From contig QJNS01000038.1 in NCBI GenBank assembly GCA_004154925.1, positions 248,001-312,000 on the forward strand: 64,000 nucleotides of DNA, written 5' to 3'. The stretch comes from Monosporascus cannonballus. Its lineage: Eukaryota > Ascomycota > Sordariomycetes > Xylariales. Below, one piece after another: positions 22,157 to 34,204 of this stretch. Each line of letters starts with the position of its first letter. Positions within the stretch are counted from its first letter, which is position 1. The translations under genes and the position numbers were made by a program. The notes beneath the pieces were generated by a model. That model saw only the letters and a list, made by a program, of their open reading frames with translations. It was not told the origin of the DNA and made no database searches.

Positions 22157-23095
22157 ATGAGCGGTGCCGTAGACATTGAAAATGGTGACGGCAACCACCA
22201 CCTCGTGACATCGGATAACCCCGACCACCCAGCAAACCTTATACCGTCTCTATGCGCCAAATTCTGGACTCTGGGTTGGGTCACGGGGACTGGGGGAGGT
22301 TGTTCAATCCGGGACGAGTAAGGCTGCCCCTCTTATCTTGAGAGTCTTATTTCCTTTTTCGATGTCCACGCGTGTCCCAGGGTGAGGGTAAAAGCTTATC
22401 GTTCGCTCCCCTACATCTCAGCGACCTGGTATATATCGCGCCGTCGGGCGTGCAGAAGGAGCTGATGAAGAACACGGACATCTACGTCCTCGCCCTCTCG
22501 GGACAGACGGACCTCAAGAACCGGGTCTACCTGCGCTCCCCGCCCTGCGGGAGGCCGTCGCAGTGCACGCCCTTGTTCCTCGCGGCGTTCACGAAGCGGG
22601 GCGCCGGCTGCTGCATCCACACCCACTCACAGTGGGCGGTGCTGGTGACGCTGATACTCGAGACGCAGGGCCCCGGGAGGGACAAGCTCTTCGAGATCAG
22701 CAACATCGAGCAGATCAAGGGTTTCGGACGGGGATTCCAGAAGCAGGGCAACCTGGGCTACCACGACACCCTGCGCATCCCCGTCATTGAGAACACGGCC
22801 CACGAGGAGGATCTAACCGAATTTCTCGAGGAGGCCATGGATAAGTACCCGGACACATATGCTGTGCTGGTCCGTCGGCACGGCGTCTACGTTTGGGGTG
22901 ACAACGTCCACAAGGCGAAGACGATGTGCGAAAGGTGAGCCGCTCCCGTTCTCGTATCCCATAATAGGGGTAGTATACTAACAATATGCTTCGAAAAGTC
23001 TCGACTACCTATTCCAGCTGGCCGTCGAGATGAAGAAGCTCGGCTTACCATGGTTAGCAGATGTTCCCCAGGTTCTTCCTTCCTCCAAAAGGTAA
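22157..23095 (+). CDS. MDE1: Methylthioribulose-1-phosphate dehydratase (methionine salvage)
   Basis: A class II aldolase/adducin-fold enzyme that dehydrates 5-methylthioribulose-1-phosphate in the cytosolic methionine salvage pathway. Exons 22,157-22,317, 22,395-22,934 and 22,999-23,095 join in frame to about 265 residues. Exon 1 encodes the family N-terminus ending [14 protein letters not shown]. Exon 2 has [13 protein letters not shown], the zinc ligands His129 and His131 in CIHTHSQ, and His216 in [11 protein letters not shown]. Exon 3 has [17 protein letters not shown]. The GTAAGG donor after exon 1 is clear, but the only acceptor that keeps frame ends AAAAG, so the first few residues of exon 2 are uncertain. 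The last codons run into GGTAAG, so an extra 3' intron with a longer C-terminus cannot be excluded. MtnB/Mde1 is much more likely than another class II aldolase because of the whole-length match. Confidence 0.9.
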
Positions 23096-23365
23096 GACAT
23101 AAAATAGTCTGGGGAAAGGCACAAGGCAAGACAAGTGGGACCGTCCGCGATTCACGACAGGAAGATCAAATACCGGATTGGTCAATAGAATGCTCATATT
23201 ATCGCTTCCATCAACTTGATTAAGTGTTCGAATCAGCCCCTCGTAGTTCCCATTAAACATATCATGCCATTCATGTACATATTATTAAGTACGAGGGGTA
23301 CATAGTCAGGTCACGGCTCTTTCAGATCCACAACAACCCCGCCCGTTCCACCTTTGATAAACCGC

Positions 23366-24105
23366 TTAGAGGGCGAAGAAGGCAGCCACGAGACCAAGGA
23401 GTCCGGTGGCGCCGATGGGAGAGAATGGCATGGCGCCGGCATTCGGCGCATCCGTAGGCTCGTTCTCGGAGCCTTCGGTCTCAGAGGCGGAGCCGGCGCT
23501 CGTAGTCGGGGTGACGGTGGTCTCGTAGGTGGACGAGCCCGAGGTGACAGTGGACACTGAGGGGGTGGGGTTGGCGGTGACCGAGCTGCCGCCCTGGCTG
23601 CTACCGCCGGTGTTCGTGGGCCGTCCCGTGGGCTGTCCCATGAAGGTCGTCGTGAGGTAGTGTTCGGAAATGCAGCTCTGCACACAATCCGCGTACGCCG
23701 CAGTATCCTCCTCAGAGCCGCTGCCCTGCGGGCACTCGGCGACGCAGGACGTCGTCTCGTTCACAGCCGTCTCGTCCGGGTTGGGCACGGTGATGCACCT
23801 GGCCTTGCAGTCGACGTCATCATCGCCTGTTTTTAATCGGCTCGTCAGTAAAAGAATCTTCCTGGGAGAAATAACGGAACGCTTCTTTCCGTGGAGGGTG
23901 GTTGGTACTCACAATCCTCGATACATTTGATGACTTCAGCCTGCAGCGACTCCTCCGGCGTCGGTTCCCGGGTCGTCGTAGCGGACGTGACAGAAGTCAC
24001 TTCCGTGGAGACGGCAGTGCTGACTGCGCTGGTGACAGACTCGGTGGTCTGCGCGTTGACAGCGAGACCAAAGACGCTGGCTACGACGGCGGTGGTGAAG
24101 CGCAT
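23366..24105 (-). CDS. GPI-anchored, cysteine-containing Ser/Thr-rich surface protein
   Basis: Two exons (24,105-23,913 and 23,826-23,366; an 86-nt intron with donor GTGAGT and acceptor AACAG) give 217 residues. The signal peptide is MRFTTAVVASVFGLAVNA. A short Thr/Ser/Val-rich segment follows, then a cysteine module beginning IKCIEDCDDDVDCKARC and continuing SCVAEC...CVQSC. This gives paired CxxxC spacings: about eight cysteines, probably disulphide-bonded outside the cell. Next is a Thr/Ser/Gly-rich stalk. The C-terminus is a GPI signal with small residues then a hydrophobic tail (ATGLLGLVAAFFAL). No catalytic motif is visible. It belongs to the large class of small fungal cell-wall/GPI proteins; function unknown. 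It is convergent with MDE1, 270 bp apart. Confidence 0.8.
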
Positions 24106-27100
24106 TTTGACAGATGTTTCGAAGGTATCTGATTCCGGGCAGGTATGATTATATATAATTACGGTAGGGTACGATTAGGTCGGGTACGTATATGTATTAT
24201 ATAACGAGCGGAAGCGATGCTGTCGGTATGTGATTATATATCGAGATGAGCGAGAGTCACGATACACACGCAGGATCAAGGAAACAGGGCAAGAAACGTC
24301 GACCTTTGCGGATGAGAGGAAGGGAGCGTGGGCTTAAATAAGTGGACAGACAGCGCGCGCTCCCTGCTTGGCCAAGGAAGTTTTGCTATGATCCTTGTGT
24401 GAAGAAATGAGACGCCTGCTTCCGGGGGAAGCCCTGCCAGCTATCCATCCAGTCCGCCAGTCGGAGAGAAGCATTCATTCATGTCTGGGGCAGCCAGCCA
24501 TCGTGACCTGCACTTCGCCCTCGACCCAGTGGAGGCGAACCTGTTTGGCTGTGGGCGTGCGCCTCGGACAAGGCTAGTAGTCGGGCTAGAGGCCCTCCGC
24601 GATTGGACCTCGCGCCCCCCGTCCACTCCCGCCCGCTCATTGGACCTTGGTGCTGCGTAGCCGGCTTGGCCCGCGTCGAAATCATGCAGATGGACTGTTG
24701 TGGCGCAGGACTCCAGGTGCATTTTAAAATTACAAGTGGTGTCTTTCCTCATGCAGCCAATGACTTTCGTCTCCTCTCGTTACATGATCTACGAGGCCCC
24801 CGATGTGTCAAGCGCCTTGTACCTCGCTTATAGTGAGTGGTAATAACGAAAAGAGAAGGAAAGGGGCAAGACCCGCGGCGATGACGGACAGCAAAGAATG
24901 ATGCAAATAATCGCGGAAGCCCAATGCGGGATCCTGTGCGAAGCCCCACCCAGCGGACGAACAACGACAACGACGTCGTCGTCCTCCTCCCGAGTCCCAT
25001 GCTTTCTGGTAAGTTTGGTCAGATTCTCGTTGCCGCGCATCCGTGCCCGCCCGTGGTGGGTACGGGAGCCACTTATTACACTGCACAGAACCGAACAGAA
25101 TGTGTGGGGAAGGGGGGTCTTGGGTCCGGACGCGAAAGCGTCGGTGATCGATGGGTGCCGATGGGTCGATACGCTAAAAACTTGTTATTCTTTGGCTTCC
25201 GAGTTAGTATTATTGACAGCGAGTCACGATACAAACACGAGACAACAGATTGATATTGTCTTTCTGTCCGTCTGTATCTGGGCCTGACCTCCTATGTATG
25301 TACGTGTGTCGGCAGAAGAACGTGTCGCCAAGAGAGACATGATCGTGGTTCATTTTCGTCTCATGCCGCGAAACGAGATGTCATTTCGTCCCGTTGTATT
25401 TCAGGTAACACCTGTTAATTGTGGCTGCCCGTTGTTATAGCAGTCAATCCTTCCGTTGGAGGTTGGAGGCGTGTGGTGCATCCGTCGTTTTGCATACACT
25501 ACTAATAACAACAATAGCGCCTTGTCTCATCAGTCGAGTGGAGTTCGAAATCTCCACCCCTCGGTACTTCCAGCTGAGAACCCTCCTTACGCCGTGACGG
25601 AGTTGCTGAAAAATACTAGTACTACGAAGGACGAGCAGAGCGAAAACTAGTCTCGAAGCGGCTCCCTATGAATGTCACTGGACTCGAGAACATTTTTCTT
25701 TTTCGCATAACGACGCTCCACCACATGCCGCGTAATGAGTGTGCATTCGCAAGGTGGCATGTCATCGACAAAATAACTGTCACTCCTTACTCTCACATCC
25801 TTAAAACTTCTGTAGATTAATGTCAATGGATAATCCATCTTATATCTGCCGACTCCGGAATATACATTACTTAATAAGTTAATGAATAAGCAAATCGGCA
25901 GTATCAAAAGGATCTTTTAAACGTTTTGGTTGGCTATCCTGCATTCTTTGCAAACTGTTGAGGCAGAATAAGTTGTTTTGAAGCAGTGTGGGGGTATGTC
26001 AATTATTTTTTACACAACCTGGGTGGGTGTGGCACACACAAGTGGAATACGAGGTGTAGTTGCGTTGTTGCGTGGTTGATCTGGACACTCTCAAATCCCC
26101 CCACCCCCATCTCCACCTATCCCATCGTCTTCTTGTGGCGATCTTTTCGGCATGCAAGTTTTTCGAGCCTTTTAGGCCTCGTTGGTAGTAAAAGGAGGAC
26201 AATTGTATAGGGTGGACTACGTCGTCCGGGTAAGTATAACATCCAAGTTTTGTTGTCCTTATTAATAGATAATGATTAAATTATTTTTTTATTTTTTTAT
26301 TTTTATTTTTATTTTTATTATTTTTATTATTTTTATTATTTTTATTATTTTTATTATTTTTATTATTTTTATTATTTTTATTATTTTTATTATTTTTATT
26401 ATTTTTATTATTTTTATTATTCGACTTGGATTATATAAACGCTTATATGAATTAAAACCTTTATATAGTGATAGCGTTAGATCTAATGCCTAGGCTGTAC
26501 CTGACAAGGGTGTTAAAATTTGGCCTGATAACTCGGTAGATATTGCTAGCTACGAGACCACCTATACTTCTTCCCATCGACAATCGATCTCTTCTTTATT
26601 TAGCCATAGTCGTGCCCCCGAAGGCTCGGGAGAGCCGTTGACATGTGACGTGTCTCGACCACTCTTCATCATCCCTAATCTGCCTATACTGTATACGTCA
26701 CGTTTGCTCGAACAAAATAGCAATAATCTGTGCGTTAACTTCGCAGGACATTGACCAAGAACATTCAGAGGGGCCTTCAGACACGCAGTTCCCCATTTCC
26801 AGTCCTGCCGCTGCCACCAAACCTTTCTCTCATCGCACCTCTGGCCATCTGTCCTATTGTTGACAAGAGCTCAGTATACTGTAAAATACGAAGTTATGGA
26901 CCTTTAGTAAGACACAACAAGGGAGATGTCCATACAATCCAATCCCTAATGAGGACTATTGAAATGCCTCTGGAGTGGACTTGAACATAAGCGATAGTCT
27001 AGATCTCCCGAACACCTAGTTGACGGAACACTCAATCGTGGTTCCTATGCGGATGATTTGCTCGCCATCGGGGTAAGAGATGCACGACGTCAGCGTGACA

Positions 27101-27438
27101 GTTTACAGATCCACACGGCTCCAAAGAAGCCGCGTAAAACGCCAGACAGCAACAGAAGGCCGACGTCAAAGCTAAGTATAATTCCAAAGATCAGGCTTAG
27201 TCGACTTCGGCTTCCAATTTGGATCTAGAGATGATCTATGGCTAAGTAAAGCAGATGTATCACGGTCTAGACCATTGCCTTGAATCTCATTCCTGAAATC
27301 CTCTAGCGCTCAAAGCTTAGTAGATGGTAATCCCTCGTCTGTGCTGATATCATCAACTCGTGTCCATGCACCTCATAATCCTCATCACTCATGAACGAAT
27401 GCTTCCCCGGTGGGAAGGCCGGCATTCAGAGGGTGAAC
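24106..27438. other. Long gene-poor stretch with an AT-rich minisatellite
   Basis: About 3.3 kb with no gene I can defend. It starts with the promoter side of the GPI-protein gene (TA-rich at about 24,150-24,240) and includes the 9-bp minisatellite at 26,283-26,421. Open frames at 24,898-25,287 and 26,645-26,984 show no domain. A short reading of YADD near 27,045 hints at reverse transcriptase but has no supporting flanks. Confidence 0.4.
26283..26421. repeat. AT-rich minisatellite, 9-bp unit ATTATTTTT
   Basis: A few ATTTTT-type units are followed from about 26,317 by about eleven to twelve nearly perfect copies of the nonamer ATTATTTTT. In one frame this reads as repeated Ile-Ile-Phe, but there is no gene around it. 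The near-perfect copies indicate a young or actively slipping array inside otherwise ordinary sequence. Confidence 0.92.
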
Positions 27439-28267
27439 TCACAACGACTCCTCGACCTTCTTGAGGCACTCGGGGAATTCCTTCCAGTCATACATGATGA
27501 CCTTGGCACCGCACTCCTCGGTGAGAAGCTTGGCCATCTGCTCCATCTTCTCGGGGCCATCCTCGATGCCGTAGACACCGACGTAACCGATCAGGGGGAT
27601 ACCGGCACGCTTTGCTGCAGTGGCGCCGCTCTTGCTGTCCTCTACGGTGACACACTCCGAGTTCTTGACACCGAGCTGCTGGCAGGCGTAGTTGTAGATG
27701 GCCGGGTCGGGCTTGCTGGACGGAGGGTTCAAGCTGGTAGCGGCACTGTAGACGTGCTCATCGGGGAAGTAGTGGTCAATGCCGGTCTTCTTCAAGCTGG
27801 CAACGACACGGGGCTTGGCCGAGGTGCTGACGACGGCCATGGGATAGCCCTGCTGCTTGAGGTTCTCTAGCTGCTCGGGGACGCCAGGGCAGGGCTGGCA
27901 CTTCTCGCTCAGCTTGGTGGTGACGGCACCGAGCTCACGGTCGACGTAGGCATCCATCTCTTCAGGTGTCATGGTGAAGCCATGCTTCTTCTGGAGGCCA
28001 TTGAGCATGCCGCGGAAGTTCTGGCCGACGAAGTCCTCAAGCAGCTGCCCAACGGTGTAGCGTTCGGGCTTCCCCCACTTCTCCAGGACCTCATTTGTTA
28101 AGTCCGTGCAGGCCTCAAAGGCCAGATGCTCCGACAAGCAGAGAGTGTTGTCGCAATCGAGAAGGATGTACTTGACCTGTGGAGCATAGCTTATTAGAGT
28201 GCCCACTTGAAACATGGGGACTACGGTGATTCGCCGAGGAGATCCATTCGTGACTTACACGAGGCAT
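27439..28267 (-). CDS. HAD-superfamily hydrolase (phosphoglycolate phosphatase/β-PGM-like)
   Basis: A small cytosolic phosphatase of the haloacid dehalogenase superfamily; substrate not predictable. Exon 1 is only 9 nt (28,267-28,259, Met-Pro-Arg). An 82-nt intron (28,258-28,177, GTAAGT to CACAG) then leads to exon 2 (28,176-27,439), giving 248 residues. The microexon is favoured because the join restores a normal start just before motif I. The motifs are motif I DxDNT (Asp10, Asp12), motif II the Ser/Thr in VVSTSAKPR, motif III the Lys in SSKPDPAIY, and motif IV in VTVEDSKSGATAAKRAG. The helical cap between motifs I and II (about residues 20-90) is the alpha-helical subclass I type. Without splicing, the frame could start at 28,215 with a different N-terminus, which is less likely. 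Divergent from EMC5, about 620 bp away. Confidence 0.85.
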
Positions 28268-28885
28268 GGTGGGATGAGTTCTGTAAGGAGAGTGATGGGA
28301 ATGAATGGAAAGCTGTTGTGGGGGTTGGTTTGGTGAAGATGACAGTTGCTGAAATAAGTCCGTAGAATTCGCAACTGTTTATATGTTATCCCAGAGCTTG
28401 AAGAATGATGTATCTTCCCAAACGGTATGGATCGTGAAACCGGCGTAGCTAAAGGGAGCAGTAAATAAATAGAAAGAGCCCCTCGTTCAGACGTCGGGAG
28501 AGCGGGGCTCTCTGATTTTGGTGAGCTGGTCTAGGTAAACCTAAGCGGGGTTACCGCACAGATCTGCGACAAGGATGCGAGCTCTACGCCAATCAAAACT
28601 AGGCTAACATGATCACTGGGCAAAGAACATGTTTAATTGGGGAAGATGGATTCAATATCTGCATGGGCCCGATACTAGCTTATCTCTCCATAACACGCTT
28701 AACGGAAAAGACGTGACAACATATGCGATAATAGCAATATGATGATAGCGGAAATACGCATCCTTAGAGCAAGCCCATAACATCATCGCAACAAGACAAT
28801 CAAGTACACCAACTATCTGCCGTTGAAACCCGCTGAGGACAGCCACCAGCAAGATACACACATACGCGTCTCTCAAGCTATAATC

Positions 28886-29382
28886 ATGACGTGGATATCC
28901 AAGTCTACTACAACCTTTGGCTTCATTTTATTAGCGCATGCGTCAGTACCCCACGCCTTCGCCTATACCTGCCTACCTCATCCAGATACCAGATACTGAC
29001 AATAGCTTCCAACTCTAGCTGCTACTCTGCCCACGAGCATGCCGCACTCCAATCGCATCGAGCCGCATCTCTATCTTCCCTGGCGACTTCCCAGGCCGGC
29101 GTAGCTACGTCCCTTCCAGTTGATATTACAATCGAGACCATCGTTGGGACACTCATTGTCTGTCTGGGGCTAGTGCTAGGAACCTCGAGACTTCGGCCCA
29201 TTCAGTGGCGCGTATGGGCGGGTCAGATCGAGCGGGAGGGTGAGGCCGGATTCACAAATAGCAGTGGGGAGGTCGAGAAGGACTACGTGGGCAATCCGTA
29301 CCGCCTCTTAGAGAGCCGGCCCGGATTTGTTGATATCCGGAAGCAAAGAAGGGAATTCGCTGAATGGGTCAAGAGGCAGTAA
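28886..29382 (+). CDS. EMC5: ER membrane protein complex subunit 5 (EMC5/MMgT family)
   Basis: A membrane subunit of the EMC, the insertase that places tail-anchored and multi-pass proteins in the ER membrane. Related animal proteins were named membrane magnesium transporters. Two exons, 28,886-28,941 and 29,019-29,382 (intron donor GTCAGT, acceptor CTCTAG), give 139 residues. Helix 1 (about 9-21, FGFILLAHACYSA) crosses the splice junction, and the family motif CYSAHEH follows directly. Helix 2 is about 56-73 (TIETIVGTLIVCLGLVLG). The cytosolic tail has RPIQWRVWAGQIE, and RPGFVDIRKQRREFAEWVK is strongly conserved in fungal homologues. The unspliced frame from 28,891 lacks helix 1 in the right register, which supports the splice. 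Confidence 0.93.
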
Positions 29383-29872
29383 AATATTGTCATGGAAGTA
29401 AGAGAGAAGACTCTCACGGGGAAGGGGGAAATGGATAGCTCCTGAACCTGCCATAAGTTCGCGCAGCCGGCTTCGGAAGGCCAGTCGGTTGCATGAGGCT
29501 ATATACATCAACACTCAGCTCAATAACCGTCTTCAAAGCGAGTCTACCCGAGGTGGGCGTTACCCGTACACTCTACAGGTTCCGTGCGGAAAGAGCTATC
29601 TGCATCTGTATCTGCATCTGCACCTGCCATATTTATATGGAACAGTGTGATGGAATGGAATGTATAAAGAGTGCTCCTTCTCTCGAACCTTCAATCTCCA
29701 AACCCGCAGGCAGAAGCCACTTCCGGGGGTCGTCGATCCAAATGTTTCTACTTAGCACGTACAAGTTCCCCCATACTCATCCTCGCCGGTTGGAATAAAG
29801 CAGCTGATCAGGGTGGCGCCCGCTAGTACAGCACAACTACGAATGACTTAATAGGGGGTTAGCAGAAGGACC
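29383..29872. other. Intergenic between EMC5 and MSH5
   Basis: About 490 bp that must hold the EMC5 terminator and MSH5 promoter. A CATCTGTATCTGCATCTGCAC-like short direct repeat lies near 29,600. No open frame of interest. Confidence 0.4.
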
Positions 29873-32800
29873 ATGTCATTTTCCCAGCGTTTCCAGACAC
29901 CCTCCCGGGCATCGACTGTACAATTTCATCGGGGTCAACGTAGCAGCTCTTCTTCGGTCCGCGGAGCATCTGACCGTGCCATATTCTCTACCCCAAAGCC
30001 AGGGAATCCTTACCAGGGACACTACAGCTCTGCAAATGTACGACAGTCTAGGGGTTCATCACATACCAGCATGAGGGCTCGTGCCAGTCCAATCATGTCA
30101 TCTCCCCAGCTCCCAGCTCATCCTGGTAATCCGAGACTCTCTCTACGTCCGTCTCCCCTTCGAGCTTCTTCAGCCAATGCAAGCCACGAAACGGAAGACC
30201 AACAGGATGAAGGGTCCGAACAGAGACTGTCGGAAGACGCGGATGCCCTGAACGAGATAATCATGGCAATTGATATGAAGAACAATGGAAACCTTGGCTG
30301 TTCCTACTATATCACTGCGCAAGAGACGCTGTTTTTACTAGAAGATGTCGCAATGGCTGGCGTCGAGCTAGTCGAAACCCTCCTCCTTCACGCCAATCCA
30401 ACAACAGTGCTCATTTCTTCGAGAGCGCCAGATAGCCTCGCTGACTACCTTGAGCGGGGTGCTCAGGGGGTTGACGGGAACCGAGGTGAGTTGGAGATTA
30501 CCGACTACAGACGAATCGCTACCGACTCCAGTTATAGGCGATCTACCAGGGACGTATGTCTTGAGGACGCTCAACTCGGCTGACTTTGGCTATAAGAGTG
30601 GCAGAGATAAGCTCCTAGGTCTCAACATTGGCACGAGTGGCGAACAGAGGATACTATTCACCTCGGTGGCCGATGATCAGATGGACGGGGAGGATGAATA
30701 CAATGTTGGTGAGGGCTCTAAACAAGGGCGCTTGATGAAACTGGGGACTTCGATTAATCTCGACAGTCACATCACGGTTAGTGGTCGTGTTCCAACAATT
30801 CCGTAACGTTTTTTTTTCTCTGACGCATAGTAGATTGGCTGTGCCGGAGCAGTTCTTGGTGATATTCAACGCAGGAGAACTGCTCAGTATCTACCAAATG
30901 ACCCAGATGCCCTGGTAGCGTTTCGGATCAGATCAGTCGAGATGTTTTCTCTCTTCAACTCAATGTTTGTCAATGCCGATACTCTAGTGTCTCTCCAGAT
31001 CTTACAGCCTGAGTTCCACCCGAACAGCCAGCAACGTGGCCCAGCCAACTCGACTTCCGGCGCCAAAGAAAGCTTGTCTGTCTACGGATTATTCCACCAT
31101 CTGGCTTGCACGCCACAGGGGAGATTGAAGCTTCGGCAGATCTTCTTGCGCCCCAGTCTTGACCTAGATCTTATCAAGGAACGACAAAAGACGATTTCCT
31201 TCTTCCTCCGGCCTGGGAATGCTGACGCCGTATCTGGGCTCCAGAAACGCCTGGGAAAAATCAAAAGTATGATGGCTTGCGTGGCGCTTCTACGAAAGGG
31301 CATCGATAGTCCTGGGCGAAAGGTCTCGGTGATGAACAGTGTTTGGGCTTCCCTGCAACTATTTGCGGCACACAGTCTACAACTGAGAGATATCCTTCGC
31401 GTTATGCCCGGTTCTGAGAAGATACTAATCATTAGGAAAGTAAGTCCAGCCTAGGCTCCGAAAGAGCAGGCTCTTTGTTAATCGGCTACAGGTTATCGAT
31501 GCGATCAATCCACTCCATATTTGCCAAGTGGGTGAGCTGATCACTCAAACCATTGATTTTGAGCAGTCCGCCGAAAGAGGGCGCACTGCAGTAAAGCACG
31601 GCATTGATGCAAACCTCGATGAACTAAAACGGAGTTACGACGGCATGGAGCCCTTCCTTACCGGAGTGGTTAAAAAGTTACGAGAACAGGTCCCCGAGTG
31701 GGCAACGGGATATGTGGAGAACTGCACCTTTATCCCGCAGCTTGGGTTTTTGACCGTCGTGTCGCTTAACCCGAGTACTGGGAAGAGTAACTACGATGGC
31801 GAAGGCTTGCAGGACGTCTGGGAGCACATGTTTGTAGCCGAGGGTGCCGTGTACTATAAGAATCGACAGATGAAAGAGATGGACGAACAGTTTGGAGATG
31901 CATACTGCATGATCATTGGTAAGACTTTCGATGTCCGTCACAAGGCCTCCCTAGTCACTAACTTGTTCAATTTACAGATCGAGAGATCGAAATCATCCAT
32001 GAGCTCGGGGTAAAGGTTCTGGAACGTGAAGAAGATATCGTTGCAACATCAGAGATCATAGGCGAGCTCGACAGCTTGCTTGCTTTAGCGGTGGGTTCGG
32101 GTTTATACAACTGGGTTGCACCGAAAATGATGGACGAGAACATCATCCATGTTGAGGGCGGCCGCCATCCTCTTCAGGAACTCGTCGTACCATCATTCAT
32201 CACCAATGACTGCCACCTCTCCGGAGGCACCAATGAGGCAGACCAAAACCTTCGAAGCGAAGCAGAGTCGAGTGACAGGCGCGACTTTCAGGAATATCCC
32301 AGTACCCTTGTCCTGACCGGTCCAAACCACTCTGGCAAGAGTGTCTATATCAAGCAAGTGGCTTTGATTGTATATCTGGCGCACATTGGGTGTTTCGTAC
32401 CAGCAGAACGAGCCCGCATCGGCCTTACGGATCGGATCCTTACCCGTATCGCTACGCGTGAAAGCGTATCAAGAAATGAAAGCGCATTCTCAATAGACTT
32501 GCGCCAGGTCGCTTTCGCCATGAACTTCGCCACCCGCCGGAGTTTGGTTCTCGTGGACGAGTTCGGCAAAGGGACCAGCAGTTCAGATGGAGCAGGTCTA
32601 GTGACAGCACTGCTGAGTCACTTTTCGACACTGGGCCGTAACAGACCTAAAGTCCTTGCTGTCACTCACTTCCACGAGATTTTCGAGAATCACTTCCTGG
32701 AGGAGAGCCGGGATGTTGCTTTTGCTCATATGGACATTCACATCGATTTCGATTGCCCCGCGAAAGAAGACCAAGTGACTTACCTCTTCCAACTGGTGCC

Positions 32801-33119
32801 TGGTCGCAGCCTATCCAGCTTTGGCACGAGATGCGCGGCGATGAACGGCATCGACGAAGCAGTAGTGCACAGAGCAGAAGCAATAATGCTCCTACTGGTA
32901 CAGAACGAAGATCTCGGGGTTGCATGCTCTAAGTTATCCGATACCGAGACTCAGAGGCTTGAGGACGCAGAAGCTGTTGCCCGGGCCTTCCTCGAAGAAG
33001 ACATCATGGCAACACCGAGAGAGCTGGGCAGATCAAACAGTTCTAATTGGTTTCGTAGTATTCTCACCCGGGTCTTGTCGGGCGATTCTACAGATGATAC
33101 AATGACGGACATGTCTTAA
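29873..33119 (+). CDS. MSH5: MutS homologue MSH5, meiotic crossover factor
   Basis: Forms the MSH4-MSH5 (MutSγ) clamp that stabilises Holliday-junction intermediates and promotes crossovers in meiosis. It is not a mismatch-repair protein. Exons 29,873-30,485, 30,532-30,776, 30,834-31,439, 31,492-31,918 and 31,978-33,119 join in frame to about 1,010 residues. The first 120 residues are Ser/Arg/Pro-rich and probably disordered. Domain II starts at LNEIIMAIDMKNNGNLGCSY, a typical MSH5 entry. The lever and clamp helices lie in exons 3-4. The ATPase has Walker A GPNHSGKS (745-752) and Walker B DEFGKGT (from 824), with FVPAERARIGLTDRILTRI between them, the MSH5-type signature. The first intron is ambiguous: GTGAGT at 30,486 with TCCAG gives 46 nt, while GTGCTC upstream with TACAG gives 52 nt; both keep frame. 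All ATPase motifs are intact, so the protein looks functional. Confidence 0.93.
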
Positions 33120-34204
33120 TTGCCTACTATGGGGTATATAGTCTGCAGGCAAGGTCCCGCGGCCTCTTCTCTGTCATACGCTGCGCTTGAGGACTGATAA
33201 AATCAGGGTCAACCAGAGGTTACGCTAAAGTCTGGTGCGGAGGCGTATATAAAGGTGGCCATTTTCCAATACGTTGCAGAAGGATCAAGTTCTAGATCGT
33301 TGCCAATATATGAGAGATGTGTCCTTGTAACTTTGACCCCCCAACATTAACATCAGGTGGCATTTGGAGGTTCTTACGGAGAAGCCCCTAGAGCTAAAGA
33401 GTGCCGCTTAAAGACTTAGTTATTTGTACTAAATAGCCGCTGGGCTGGGCCAACACTTGATGACATATCTAGAACAGGGCAATATATCTGCCTTCAACGA
33501 CTAAATTTAGAAGGCATAATTACAACTGGTTCAGGGTGGGGCGACTTTATATTTTCTGACAGGCTTCGAGCGGTTAGCTCTAACAAGGCGGCTGTGCCAC
33601 ATGTCAATTTAAAGTTGTCATTCGGGGACTGCGTGTCCTTTTTGTCGCCGCCTCTTCATCGCCCAATGAGGGGATCGGATCTAGTCTGACTTGTGTCATC
33701 CGTCCTAAAGATATATACCCTGAGATAATCCTGAGGCCACATATAAATGCACATACTACGGTATCAAGCAAGAAGAGTTGAATAGTTCGAAGTAGCTGTA
33801 GCTACCACTATACAAAGTATAGGTTTAGGCTACCATGGATAACATTCGGATCATTATTCAACGTGATTATTCAACTTTCTAAACGACTCATGCATGCGCT
33901 TGCAAGGCTCCGTTGCTTACTATGGTAGGGTGAGGGACCTGGCAGTGTTCCAGGGCTGACCCATAATACCCTAGTAACTGTCGCAGCCCCTGGGCCGATG
34001 GCCCGCGAGGCCCAGGCCTACAGCCCAACGCGACGCAATGTACTCGTATTCTACCATCAAGCTGCAGCAGACGGGAGTTTCAACTCCGGATCAAGATAAA
34101 TAATCTCCCATTCTGTCGGCCACTGGGTATTATGAGATCCCTGAATCATATTGCCGACACGACACATCAACAGTCGCTAAGTGCGGGGACAGCCAGACCA
34201 GAAG
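33120..34204. other. Intergenic, no supportable gene
   Basis: The 3' flank of MSH5 and 5' flank of the DUF6536 gene. Many stops in all frames and no repeat recognised. Confidence 0.45.

Noticed and set aside
24898..25287. 129-codon plus-strand frame in the 24-27 kb gap
   Set aside because: No domain, signal peptide or splice partners, and overlapping open frames on both strands.
27026..27100. SYADDLLAIG reading, like a reverse transcriptase YADD box
   Set aside because: Only the four-residue motif fits. The flanking residues show no other RT block and the frame is short, so chance is the simplest explanation.
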